Counted from the stretch's first letter, positions 1-6,577 are shown. The stretch is 12,112 bases of DNA from Candidatus Zixiibacteriota bacterium (GCA_029933635.1 JAOZNS010000065.1:1-12112), one strand, 5' to 3'. Numbers and translations are program-made. Notes: generated from the sequence alone by a model not told the origin.

Positions 1-30
1 CGAGAATCGATTGTTGAATTCACCAACTTA

Positions 31-53
31 CGCAATCTAAAGATTGCGGCTAC
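31..53 (+). repeat. REP-like palindrome 1
   Basis: CGCAATCT-AA-AGATTGCG is a perfect 8-bp inverted repeat (31-48) with a 2-nt centre, followed by G and then CTAC (50-53). Two further intergenic elements in this window (7454-7477 and 8952-8973) have the same design with unrelated stem sequences. I read these as members of one dispersed palindromic repeat class. Nothing else is visible in the first 120 bases, which lie beyond the terminator of the pilin operon. Confidence 0.5.
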
Positions 54-120
54 CAAGTCAAAACATAATTATGATATGCCCACTTTGTGGAGAGGGGAAA
101 TAGAGATGAGAGGGGTCAGA

Positions 121-154
121 CAAAAAAACAGGGGAGATTTGTATCTCCCCTGTT
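121..154 (-). terminator. Intrinsic terminator of the minor pilin operon
   Basis: Positions 127-138 and 143-154 form a perfect 12-bp stem (core CAGGGGAGAT / ATCTCCCCTG) with the 4-nt loop TTGT. On the minus strand the stem is followed by a run of seven U (122-128 read in reverse). It lies 37 bases beyond the pilX-like stop codon. Stem, short loop and U-tract make this a textbook rho-independent terminator for the minus-strand operon. Confidence 0.9.
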
Positions 155-190
155 CGTTTTGGGGCAGGCAGGTCAAAAGAGGAAGCTTAT

Positions 191-1828
191 TTAATTGCTG
201 ACTATTCGATGAAGCCAGCTTACCTTCAGAACAGTATTTATCTGAGGCACGCCTGGAGGCAAGTTACTGGGATCGAGGAAATCCAGATCAAATGCCCAGT
301 CTCGGTATGGAGCGGTATATTGAGGGTTCCCATAACGCCAATCCCCGGTCGCCTGTTCACTGTACCATAAATCCACCATGGAGCCCCGGTAGGTGAAGGT
401 CTTTCCGCTCCACTTCTCCAGGAAACGGGGGAGGTTCTCCAGACCTCCATTGTAATGTCCCAGGGTGGTCTCTGTGTTTCCAGTTAGAAAGGCGGCATTG
501 ACCGTGGTGTTGGATGCCACCCGGTAGTTTAGGTTTTTGTTACTTTTGGAGTCATTCCAATTGTTGGACAAAACGGTTAAAGCATCGGTGAAAAGTGCTG
601 CCGGTTTTTTGTTCTTCTTATTGTAATCTCCCAGAGTGTATAAAGGATTGTCGGTTACCACACTCAGTGGACCGGCTAATTCCTCGCCGTTGGTTAGACG
701 GATTGCCTGCTGAGTGCCAGGCACTTGGTCTCGGGAGGCATATAAAATTCCGTTCAAGGGATAATAACCGCTGGTGTTGAGCTTTTCGATATTTATGTCA
801 TAAGAGGTAACCCACTTGTACTCCCTGTAATTGTAAAAACTTCCTACGGTGATGATGGAGTCAGCAAAGAAGGTGGAGGTAACGTCCACCCAACTGTCAC
901 TTGAGTTCTTCCAGAGGACTTGTCCATCCACTATCTTCAGTCCGGCCTTGTGCTCATAGCTGTCCATGTTGCCGCCGGTTCCTCTTTTTATCATATCAAT
1001 GGGATCGCCGGAGACGACCACAGGTAAATTAAGCTCGGTTATTCCATGTGATTTGTCCTCCACCATCCCTCCCCACCGATTCAAAGATTCAGCAACCCAG
1101 TCAGGATCAGTGGAATCCAGCCAAGTGCCATCTCCGTTTTTCATATTCTGATAATTTCCTTCTTTATCTTTAATGAAGACATTCCCATTTACCCCGCAAT
1201 CAGGACAATCCTTTCTGCCATGATATATGTCCCCTGCTGCAGTGGTGTATGAGTCGATTTTGAGCGTGGAATGAGTTCCCAAGTATAGATCTCGATTGCT
1301 GTGAACTCTTCCTCCCAGAGTCATATTTGGACCAGGCAAAATTTCCAGATCCTGCTCGTAAAAAACGGCAAACTGAAATATAGGAATCAGCGCATCCTTT
1401 ACCTCCGCTTCAATCAAAGTTTTGGTTTGGGTTCCCTTTTCTGTTGCTTGGGAGGTGATGGTGAAGCTTTTAACCAGAGCATAAAGTCCTTTATATGCTC
1501 CCACGGTGAGTGTTTCCTGAGTGGCAGGTCCGTTGTCCACCGTGTTGTAGCTCACCGCTATGTTGCCCAGATCAAAAGAATCGGAAGGGAGGGGATCAGG
1601 AGGACCCACCCCACCGGTGGCATAATGATGCCGGATCTCAGCTATAGCTTTCTCCAGCCCTGCCTCTGCCGCATAAAATGTGTTGATGCTTTTCAGATCA
1701 TTTCCAGCGATGTTGACATCGGTGGTGGAGGTCATCACCGCGGCGATCCCGATCATGGTCAACATCAAAAGCAAGGACAGAAATATAAGCAAGGTAAAGC
1801 CTTCTTCGTTTTTAAGTTTTTTTAACAT
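191..1828 (-). CDS. PilX-like minor pilin / pilus assembly protein
   Basis: A 545-residue protein with a class III prepilin signal: a short basic leader MLKKLKNEEG, processing site G10/F11, and a long hydrophobic helix (about 11-33). This is followed by the PilX-type stretch with AAEAGLEKA (about 53-60) and a large C-terminal domain with a GGRVHSNRDLYLG motif and one CPDC pair (C208, C211). Mature position 5 is Ile, not the usual pilin Glu, as in some PilX/GspK-type tip subunits. The family role is as a minor pilin that primes or caps type IV pili. It is the last gene of a minus-strand operon, 38-41 nt after the pilW-like gene. The Shine-Dalgarno AAAGGAGAG is followed by tandem ATG codons. 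I chose the second (1828) because its spacing is about 5 nt; the first ATG at 1831 is only 2 nt from GGAG. The C-terminal domain is much larger than in Neisseria PilX. The exact family is uncertain, but the pilin-like nature is clear. Confidence 0.82.
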   Translation of the reverse strand: MLKKLKNEEGFTLLIFLSLLLMLTMIGIAAVMTSTTDVNIAGNDLKSINTFYAAEAGLEKAIAEIRHHYATGGVGPPDPLPSDSFDLGNIAVSYNTVDNGPATQETLTVGAYKGLYALVKSFTITSQATEKGTQTKTLIEAEVKDALIPIFQFAVFYEQDLEILPGPNMTLGGRVHSNRDLYLGTHSTLKIDSYTTAAGDIYHGRKDCPDCGVNGNVFIKDKEGNYQNMKNGDGTWLDSTDPDWVAESLNRWGGMVEDKSHGITELNLPVVVSGDPIDMIKRGTGGNMDSYEHKAGLKIVDGQVLWKNSSDSWVDVTSTFFADSIITVGSFYNYREYKWVTSYDINIEKLNTSGYYPLNGILYASRDQVPGTQQAIRLTNGEELAGPLSVVTDNPLYTLGDYNKKNKKPAALFTDALTVLSNNWNDSKSNKNLNYRVASNTTVNAAFLTGNTETTLGHYNGGLENLPRFLEKWSGKTFTYRGSMVDLWYSEQATGDWRYGNPQYTAPYRDWAFDLDFLDPSNLPPGVPQINTVLKVSWLHRIVSN

Positions 1829-1869
1829 CATCTCTCCTTTAAGCGATCGTTGTTTTAGGACCCAATTTT

Positions 1870-2718
1870 TTATAATCCAAGATTTCTCACCTTCACATCT
1901 GAGGTTATAGTTCTTCGACGATATTCTCCGGCAAATTGCAGATCCTTTCGTTCGGTGCGAGCAGTAAGGGTGATCAACACTTCCCGGACCACCGAGGCGG
2001 CAGGAGGAACGTCAACCACAACGCCGTTAGCCAGACCATATTGGAACTGTAAATCCTCGATGTCTTCAGCGTACACATAATTCCGGTTTCCTTCCCTCTG
2101 GACCATCAGATTGGGGTGATTGCTGTCTGTGGTGTCGATATAGAACTTATATAAATCCGCATACATCACTATACTTCCCTTGGGATATTTTCTGGAGAGT
2201 GGATAGTGACGATGCTGGATGTGACTGGCCGATACCTGAACATGAGTGATGAAGAAGAACTCTCCAGTATCGGCAAAGGGATCATAGATATAAGCCCAGG
2301 TGCTCTCCTCAAAACAACTGACATCATGTCCATCACACCTCAGCTCGGAGCTGGGCTGGGGCATGCTATGTTCGATGGTGGCTTCGCAGCCGAACTCGTT
2401 TTTAAACACGATGGTGATCGTATCTGGATCGGTGTTGGCGGCATAGATCGGCTGAACTCCACCAGGCAAACCGTATCCCGCCATCCTGATTCTGGTTTCC
2501 AGCTCATGCATGGCGGCACGGGCGTTCTGCTGCATATTGGTGATCTGCTCCTGAATTATCCATCCTTCGTGCTGGTTCAAATAAAGGCTGTATCCGGCTG
2601 AGACCACCACCCCGGTGATCAGAAGCGCAATTAAAAGCTCCACAATGGTAAACCCAGATTCATTCCTTCTCCCAAAGGGGGACGGTGCTTTGGGAGGAGT
2701 TTTAGCAACGTTTTTCAT
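1870..2718 (-). CDS. PilW-like minor pilin with prepilin N-terminus
   Basis: A 282-residue protein. The leader ends RRNESG, with prepilin peptidase site G22/F23 and mature start FTIVELLIALLITG, including the conserved Glu5 (E27). The helix continues through QITNMQQNARAAMHELETRIRMAGYGLPGG, the typical PilW/PilJ-family sequence after the transmembrane helix. A beta-rich C-terminal domain follows with two Cys (C-DGHDVS-C) that could form a disulfide. It is the middle gene of the operon, 19 nt after the pilV-like stop. An in-frame ATG at 2754 overlaps the upstream gene and has no good ribosome site. The ATG at 2718 has AAGGGG 10 nt upstream, so I take 2718. In characterised systems PilW is part of the minor pilin complex that initiates pilus assembly at the inner membrane. 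Confidence 0.85.
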   Translation of the reverse strand: MKNVAKTPPKAPSPFGRRNESGFTIVELLIALLITGVVVSAGYSLYLNQHEGWIIQEQITNMQQNARAAMHELETRIRMAGYGLPGGVQPIYAANTDPDTITIVFKNEFGCEATIEHSMPQPSSELRCDGHDVSCFEESTWAYIYDPFADTGEFFFITHVQVSASHIQHRHYPLSRKYPKGSIVMYADLYKFYIDTTDSNHPNLMVQREGNRNYVYAEDIEDLQFQYGLANGVVVDVPPAASVVREVLITLTARTERKDLQFAGEYRRRTITSDVKVRNLGL

Positions 2719-2737
2719 TTTTTGAATTCCCCTTAGG

Positions 2738-3124
2738 CTAATTGTGTGATTCATAGGTTATCACCACATTATTATGTTCCAAGCTATCCTTATCCAGCCA
2801 AGTCATCTGAACGGTTATCTTTTTCAGGTTAGCTCCGTAGTCCTCAACCGTCCAGGTTCTGGTCATCCCATCGGGATGATCAGAACCGGAGGTGAAATCA
2901 TGAGTATTTTTGATCTCCTCTATTTTGGCTTGAATATGATGAGCCGCTCTGGTGGTCATGTCGGCAAATACATTGCCCTTGATGGAGGTCACGATCATTG
3001 GCACCAGCATCAAAAGACCGGTGGCGAAGATGATCATGCTCACCATCACCTCCAGAAGAGTGAAGCCTTTATTCCCGGGATGAAGAATCTTTTTAGTCCA
3101 TCTTTTCATCTGAATTAGTATCAT
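2738..3124 (-). CDS. PilV-like minor pilin, first gene of operon
   Basis: A 128-residue protein with the leader MILIQMKRWTKKILHPGNKG, prepilin site G20/F21 and mature N-terminus FTLLEVMVSMIIFATGLLML, including Glu5 (E25). It then continues in the PilV pattern (MTTRAAHHIQAKIEEIKNT) with a short C-terminal domain. The open frame extends upstream to 3196, but a sigma-54-type promoter sits at 3169-3184 inside that extension. The ATG at 3124 has AGAAGGA close upstream, so 3124 is preferred. ATG at 3109 (residue 6) would leave a 15-residue leader and is also possible. It heads a pilV-pilW-pilX-like cluster, the usual order of minor pilins that prime type IV pilus or competence pilus assembly. No fimT, pilE or pilY1 is seen in the window. 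Confidence 0.85.
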   Translation of the reverse strand: MILIQMKRWTKKILHPGNKGFTLLEVMVSMIIFATGLLMLVPMIVTSIKGNVFADMTTRAAHHIQAKIEEIKNTHDFTSGSDHPDGMTRTWTVEDYGANLKKITVQMTWLDKDSLEHNNVVITYESHN

Positions 3125-3168
3125 TTTTCCTTCTCCACAGAAGAGTTGTTTTTCGTATGGCAAAAAAA

Positions 3169-3184
3169 GCAAAAAGAGTGCCGT
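3169..3184 (-). promoter_or_regulatory. Sigma-54-type -24/-12 promoter for pilVWX-like operon
   Basis: Read on the minus strand the site is ACGGCACTCTTTTTGC. GG lies at -24 and GC at -12 with exactly 10 bases between them, and both GGCAC and TTTGC fit the RpoN consensus. The predicted transcript start is near 3157, giving a leader of about 33 nt with a ribosome site before the ATG at 3124. Pilin genes are RpoN-controlled in several bacteria (PilS/PilR with RpoN), which fits. The match is by eye. Confidence 0.68.
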
Positions 3185-3306
3185 TGCCAGGTGCAAAGTT
3201 TTTTCGTCCAGGGCAGGGTGTAACTTTTTGTGGTCACCGAACTTGGGATGAAGGCAAAAAGAAGGAAAATGCTAAACACAGACTCCAGTCAGATTGTATC
3301 AAAGAA

Positions 3307-3328
3307 AGTATGGGAATCCACCCATACT
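3307..3328. promoter_or_regulatory. Dyad, possible enhancer-binding site upstream of the RpoN promoter
   Basis: AGTATGGG-N6-CCCATACT is a perfect 8-bp inverted repeat, roughly 150-170 bases upstream of the predicted minus-strand start. That is a usual distance for an activator site of a sigma-54 promoter. It lacks a T-run, so it is not an obvious terminator. It could instead regulate the divergent radical SAM gene. The activator assignment is inference. Confidence 0.4.
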
Positions 3329-3472
3329 CTATAGAACCTGTGCGATTGAAGTTGAAGGTAAGATTCCTTCTGCATAATTCTTTTTCATCCATTGGGAAAC
3401 TTCAAATTATAAAAGATGAGATAAGCAATTACCCAAATAAATAGCTCAATCTGGCATATTATTTTTGAACTG

Positions 3473-3498
3473 TTGACAATAATTCGAGTAAATATAAA
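3473..3498 (+). promoter_or_regulatory. Putative sigma-70 promoter for the radical SAM gene
   Basis: A perfect TTGACA (3473-3478) is followed by TATAAA at 3493 (14-nt spacing) or TAAATT at 3495 (16-nt spacing). The -35 is excellent and the -10 is ambiguous. A start near 3505 would leave about 30 nt to the ATG at 3534. Apart from this, the minus-strand promoter and the dyad, I see no gene in 3125-3533. Confidence 0.5.
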
Positions 3499-3533
3499 TT
3501 GAGAGCGGTTCATAAATGTGTCTGGAGGAGATG

Positions 3534-4301
3534 ATGAAGACCTTAAAACTGCAGGAAGGGATAATCTACGGACCGATCAGATCCAGAAGACTGGGATCAT
3601 CATTGGGAATCAATCTGCTGCCTGTAAGCTATAAGCTGTGTAGCTTCAATTGCCTTTATTGCCACTATGGTTGGACCAAAGGGCAGGCTATGAGTGCTTC
3701 CTCATTCATTGAAGATCTTCCCACAGTTGACCAAGTAAAAGATGCACTGGCCAGATGGTTGAAGATAAGTTCACCTCAACCGGATTATATCACCTTTTCG
3801 GGCAATGGCGAGCCCTGCCTGCATCCGGAGTTTGATAAGATGGTTGAGGTCGCATTGGAGATAAGGGACAAATACGTTCCGGATGCAAAGGTGGCTATCC
3901 TATCAAATTCGACCTGTCTTGATAGAAGGGAAGTATTGGCTGGATTGAAGAAATTGGACGTAAGGATCATGAAGCTGGACTGCGGGACCCATAAGAGTTT
4001 TCAAAGGTTGAATCGCCCCTGTGAAGGGGTGAATCTTGAAAAGATGGTGGAGAATCTAAAAAAGCTGGAGGATATAATCATTCAGAGTGTCTTCGTCAAA
4101 GGAAGGGTGGATAGCACCGAAGAGGATGAGGTGAAAAATTGGGCAGAAAGGCTCAGTCTTATCAAACCAAGGGAGGTGCAAATTTACTCCATCGATAGGC
4201 CAGTTGCAGATAAAGGTTTAGCTCTGGTGACAAAAGAGGAACTGAAGATGATAGCCCAGAAGGCGGAGAAGACTTGTGGGATTCCGGTCAAAGTTTTTTA
4301 G
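3534..4301 (+). CDS. Radical SAM protein, COG0731 (wyosine-synthetase-like) type
   Basis: A 255-residue radical SAM enzyme. The N-terminal YGPIRSRRLGSSLGINLLP block is characteristic of the COG0731 group. The iron-sulfur motif is CX3CX2C (C36, C40, C43; CSFNCLYC), followed by SGNGEP (89-94), the SAM-binding glycine-rich motif of these proteins. A TIM-barrel-like body follows, with LSNST and KLDCG segments. Homologues are annotated as related to the tRNA-Phe wyosine enzymes, but bacterial members have no settled substrate, so none is assigned here. The start is the ATG at 3534, with GGAGG 5 nt upstream. ATG 3531 is too close to it and ATG 3516 lacks a ribosome site. It has its own promoter and is divergent from the pilin operon. 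It is a single-gene unit as far as can be seen. Confidence 0.87.
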   Translation: MKTLKLQEGIIYGPIRSRRLGSSLGINLLPVSYKLCSFNCLYCHYGWTKGQAMSASSFIEDLPTVDQVKDALARWLKISSPQPDYITFSGNGEPCLHPEFDKMVEVALEIRDKYVPDAKVAILSNSTCLDRREVLAGLKKLDVRIMKLDCGTHKSFQRLNRPCEGVNLEKMVENLKKLEDIIIQSVFVKGRVDSTEEDEVKNWAERLSLIKPREVQIYSIDRPVADKGLALVTKEELKMIAQKAEKTCGIPVKVF

Positions 4302-4589
4302 GTAGATAGGAATCTGCCGGAGGCTTTCCCGATATCGTCCAATCAAATCCGGTCTTTTGCGTATAGCCAGCCACTTTTATTTCTTGGCCGGGGAGCCTTT
4401 CCCTTTTTCCGGCAGAGCGAGCGTTATTTTTAATCTTTTCTCCGATTTGGTGGAAGCATCGGTTTTTCTTTTGAACAGATTTTTTGTTTCGGTAACACAT
4501 CTCATTTACTTAAATACCACAGGTTAATTTTGCCTTTTTTACTTCATTTTTAGGAAAGTTTGCAGATCAATTTTGACCGGAAAAATACT
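4302..4589. other. Gene-free stretch after radical SAM gene
   Basis: No convincing gene is seen. A short plus-strand hairpin GGGGA-GCCT-TTCCC followed directly by TTTTT (4390-4408) could be a weak terminator for the radical SAM gene, 89 bases after its stop. The same place can form a wider GCCGG/CCGGC stem. A 70-codon minus-strand frame exists at 4288-4500 but has no ribosome site and no recognisable motif. Confidence 0.35.
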
Positions 4590-4618
4590 TTGCTAATTTT
4601 CGTCTTGGTACTTATAAT
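4590..4618 (+). promoter_or_regulatory. Sigma-70 promoter for the Cys-rich gene pair
   Basis: TTGCTA (4590-4595), 17-nt spacer, perfect TATAAT (4613-4618). The predicted start near 4625 gives a leader of about 70 nt before the ATG at 4697. Confidence 0.55.
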
Positions 4619-4696
4619 CTTTTCAGGACCACTATGGTTGGAAATAAAGTGGTTCAGATCAGTCAGACTTTTGCTTGAGCTAAACAGGGAGGTGAG

Positions 4697-4903
4697 ATGA
4701 AAAAAAGGGATTGCAACGTGGAAAAGAATTTAACCGGATGCAACTGCACCTATGAACCGTGTAGCAGGAAGGGCATTTGCTGTGAATGCATTCAATATCA
4801 CTGGCGGATGAAGGAACTTCCCGCCTGCTTTTTTCCGGACGATGTGGAGAGAACCTACGATAGATCGATAGAAAGGTTCATCCAGTGCTATCGGTCGGGC
4901 TGA
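4697..4903 (+). CDS. Small Cys-rich DUF6485-like protein
   Basis: A 68-residue protein with seven Cys: C6, C15, C17, C22 and a CCEC run after KGI, plus Cys in ELPACFFP and near the C-terminus. The signature NLTGCNCTYEPCSRKGICC with ELPACFFPDDVERTYDRSIE matches my recollection of the small DUF6485 family of unknown function. The Cys pattern suggests metal or iron-sulfur binding, but this is inference. There is no signal peptide, so it is probably cytosolic. The ribosome site is strong, GGGAGGTG 4 nt before the ATG. It ends TGA-TAA, and the ATG of the DUF2284-like gene follows immediately, so the two are co-transcribed and probably translationally coupled. Confidence 0.78.
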   Translation: MKKRDCNVEKNLTGCNCTYEPCSRKGICCECIQYHWRMKELPACFFPDDVERTYDRSIERFIQCYRSG

Positions 4904-4906
4904 TAA

Positions 4907-5443
4907 ATGCACGAAAGAGAAGTGAGAAAATATCTTAAAGAAGCAGAAGGTCTTGGAGTCTCTTGGGCAAAGATCGTCCATCCCAAGAGTGTGGTTACCG
5001 CGGAATGGGTAAGGCTGAAGTGTCAATATGGATGCGGGCGCTATGGAACATCCCTTACCTGCCCGCCCTTCTCTCCCTCTCCGGAATATACCCGCAAGAT
5101 GCTTAGGTATTATTCCCGAGCCTTGATTTTGATCTACGAGGTCCCATCAGGATCAAAAGAGAAGGCTCTTCGGAAAAGGATGAGAAGACAGATCGCATCA
5201 TTGGAGCGGGAGATGTTTCTGGACGGCTACTATAAGGCATTCGGAATGGCTTGTGGTCCTTGTAACCTTTGCAGGGTCTGTGATGTGACACAACCCTGTA
5301 AATTCGAGGATGTTGCCCGTCCCTCCATGGAGGCTTGTGGAATAGATGTCTACGCTACCTTAGCAAATGTGGGCTATAAGTTGAAGGTGGTCAAATCCCT
5401 TGAACAAATGTGCAATTTCTGCGGGTTGATCCTTGTGGATTGA
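4907..5443 (+). CDS. DUF2284-like predicted metal-binding protein
   Basis: A 178-residue protein with eleven Cys. The N-terminal third holds CQYGC..YGTSLTCPPFSPSP (C39, C43, C52), the hallmark of DUF2284 proteins. The middle has a ferredoxin-like series C116-x2-C119-x2-C122-x2-C125-x5-C131, then C144, and a C-terminal CNFC (C169, C172). Iron-sulfur cluster binding is likely from the pattern, but the family has no established reaction. There is no signal peptide. The ATG lies 3 nt after the stop of the DUF6485-like gene and lacks its own clear Shine-Dalgarno, which points to translational coupling. It ends at a TGA that is a true stop here. A hairpin with a T-run follows at 5520-5558. Confidence 0.83.
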   Translation: MHEREVRKYLKEAEGLGVSWAKIVHPKSVVTAEWVRLKCQYGCGRYGTSLTCPPFSPSPEYTRKMLRYYSRALILIYEVPSGSKEKALRKRMRRQIASLEREMFLDGYYKAFGMACGPCNLCRVCDVTQPCKFEDVARPSMEACGIDVYATLANVGYKLKVVKSLEQMCNFCGLILVD

Positions 5444-5519
5444 TATTCTTGGAGACAAATATTCATTTTTTGCCATCCAGCTTAACCAGCTTGGATGCAG
5501 GTTCTCTACAATGGGACAA

Positions 5520-5558
5520 TTGATCTTTTTAATGATGAGAAGATCAAGTGACTTTTTT
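5520..5558 (+). terminator. Possible terminator of the Cys-rich pair
   Basis: TTGATCTT (5520-5527) pairs with AAGATCAA (5540-5547), loop 12 nt, and six T follow at 5553-5558 after a 5-nt gap. The stem is AT-rich and the gap is longer than usual, so this is a moderate call. A second imperfect hairpin (CATCCAGCT / AGC-T-TGGATG) lies just upstream at 5474-5497. Confidence 0.45.
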
Positions 5559-5626
5559 CCTAATAAATAAAATTCTTAGGAAAGTTCAAAAAAGGTAAGC
5601 AAATTTTCGTAATCTTCTAAAAAGAG

Positions 5627-5654
5627 TTGACACAAAAAGGATGAAGGATATATT
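5627..5654 (+). promoter_or_regulatory. Sigma-70 promoter of the DUF1573-like gene
   Basis: A perfect TTGACA (5627-5632), 16-nt spacer, TATATT (5649-5654). The same hexamers recur with a 17-nt spacer at 9266-9294. The site covers the in-frame ATG at 5641, so transcription would begin near 5661 and translation at the well-placed ATG 5692. Confidence 0.7.
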
Positions 5655-5691
5655 GAATTTGAAGATGATGATTCCAAAACCGGAGGGAAGC

Positions 5692-6456
5692 ATGAAGAGG
5701 ATAGTCTCCTTAGTTTTAGTCTTTTCCCTTTTGTATCTTGCTGGAAGTTTTATTCAGAAGGTTCGGGCGGAGGGACCAGCATTGGTGATTCCCGAGACCA
5801 GGTTTGATTTTGGTTACGCTCCGCCTCATAGCAGAATCAGCCATTACTATCTGGTCAAAAATGTGGGGACCGACACCTTGAAGATAAAAAAGGTGAAGCC
5901 CGGCTGAGGTTGCACAAAGGCTCCACTTGCTAAAACGGAGCTTGCTGCCGGTGACAGCACTTGGATTGAGCTGATTTATACTACCAGTAGAGCAGGAACC
6001 AAAGCCTCCAAAAGCGCCAGGGTTATAACCAACGATACCACTTTGGAAAGGGTTAACATCTCCTTCAAGGTCGAGGTGGTAGAACCAACGGATTCTATAC
6101 TCAAGCTGACCGCTGATCCTCCAACTTTAGATTTCGGACCTATCGAGAAGAAGAGAAGACGGAGATTGGAGACGAAGATCAAAAATACCACCGACGAGAA
6201 GATAAAGCTGGCCATAGTGGACATGCCTCCTGAATTTTTCAAAAAGGTGGAACTTTCTCGTTCTGAGTTAAAGCCAGGAAAGACAGCCAAGCTAAAAGTG
6301 GAACTGAAAAAGGGGAAGGAAAACGAGAAGTTCCGTAAATCCATCACCTTGGAGGCTACTTTTAAAAACAAGGATAAAGGTAAATTCAGGCTCACCGTTC
6401 CGGTGCTTAAAGGAATTGATGTGAAGGCTACAGCCAAAAAGAAGGGGAAGAAATAA
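5692..6456 (+). CDS. Secreted DUF1573-like protein with in-frame TGA; candidate selenoprotein
   Basis: 254 residues if codon 72 (TGA, 5905-5907) is decoded. The start is ATG 5692, with GGAGGG 4 nt upstream and just behind the promoter at 5627-5654. Signal peptide 1-26 has its likely cleavage at VRA/EG. Residues 28-130 are a DUF1573/ASH-like Ig-fold: an FDFGYAPP strand, a KNVGTDTLKIKKVKPG strand, then [TGA]-G-C-T, then AAGDSTWIELIYTT. In the family this position is V-x-x-S-C-G-C-T, so the TGA replaces the first Cys of the CGC motif and C74 is the second. The frame stays open for 182 codons after the TGA, through a second Ig-like domain (PTLDFGPIEKK to about 240) and a Lys-rich tail. Either UGA encodes selenocysteine, giving a U-x-C pair, or this is a fresh nonsense mutation or sequencing error; Cys-to-TGA needs one base change. 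A terminator follows at 6490. Confidence 0.62.
5905..5959 (+). promoter_or_regulatory. In-frame TGA plus candidate SECIS hairpins
   Basis: After the TGA (5905-5907) two hairpins can form. Hairpin A pairs CAA..GCTCC (5915-5924) with GGAGCTTG (5937-5944), an 8-bp stem with a 2-nt bulge and a 12-nt loop starting 17 nt after the TGA; the distance suits a bacterial SECIS, but no G falls in the first two loop bases. Hairpin B pairs TGCTG with CAGCA (5943-5959) around loop CCGGTGA, which contains GGT, but the loop starts about 40 nt after the TGA, farther than usual. Neither is a perfect bacterial SECIS, so support is partial. Confidence 0.35.
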
Positions 6457-6457
6457 A

Positions 6458-6577
6458 ATCACCAAGTTTTATTCTTTAAAAATAGTGTTAGCCCTTATCC
6501 TCCTTTTTCGGGAGGAGGGGCTTTTTAGTGCACCAATCTTTTTGTCTTTCTCTGAGAAGACTAAAAAGCTTGGTGAT
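6458..6577. repeat. Inverted repeat flanking the terminator
   Basis: ATCACCAAG-TTTT (6458-6470) is complementary to AAAA-g-CTTGGTGAT (6564-6577), 13 bp with one bulged G. The arms enclose the terminator and the intergenic spacer. This could be a long-range stem or the ends of a small mobile remnant; no target duplication is visible. Confidence 0.35.
6490..6526 (+). terminator. Intrinsic terminator after DUF1573-like gene
   Basis: AGCCC (6490-6494) pairs with GGGCT (6518-6522) and CCTCC (6499-6503) with GGAGG (6511-6515), around a TTTTTCG loop with a small internal loop. TTTTT follows at 6522-6526. It lies 34 bases after the stop codon. This supports 6456 as the true end of the transcription unit begun at 5627, so the segment beyond the TGA is transcribed with the first part. 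Confidence 0.85.

Noticed and set aside
1301..1825. 174-codon plus-strand frame
   Set aside because: Antisense shadow of the PilX-like gene, which has a clear prepilin N-terminus.
3125..3196. Upstream extension of the pilV-like gene to ATG 3196
   Set aside because: It would place a hydrophobic segment before the prepilin leader and contains the promoter; ATG 3124 has a ribosome site.
3157..3444. 95-codon plus-strand frame between the divergent genes
   Set aside because: It overlaps the sigma-54 promoter and dyad and looks like a random Lys-rich translation with no ribosome site.
4288..4500. 70-codon minus-strand frame after the radical SAM gene
   Set aside because: No ribosome site, overlaps the radical SAM 3' end, and no recognisable motif.
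5692..5907. DUF1573-like gene simply ending at the TGA as a 71-residue protein
   Set aside because: It would stop in mid-domain, directly before the conserved Gly-Cys-Thr, while coding sequence continues in the same frame to 6456. A pseudogene or read error remains possible and is stated in the finding.
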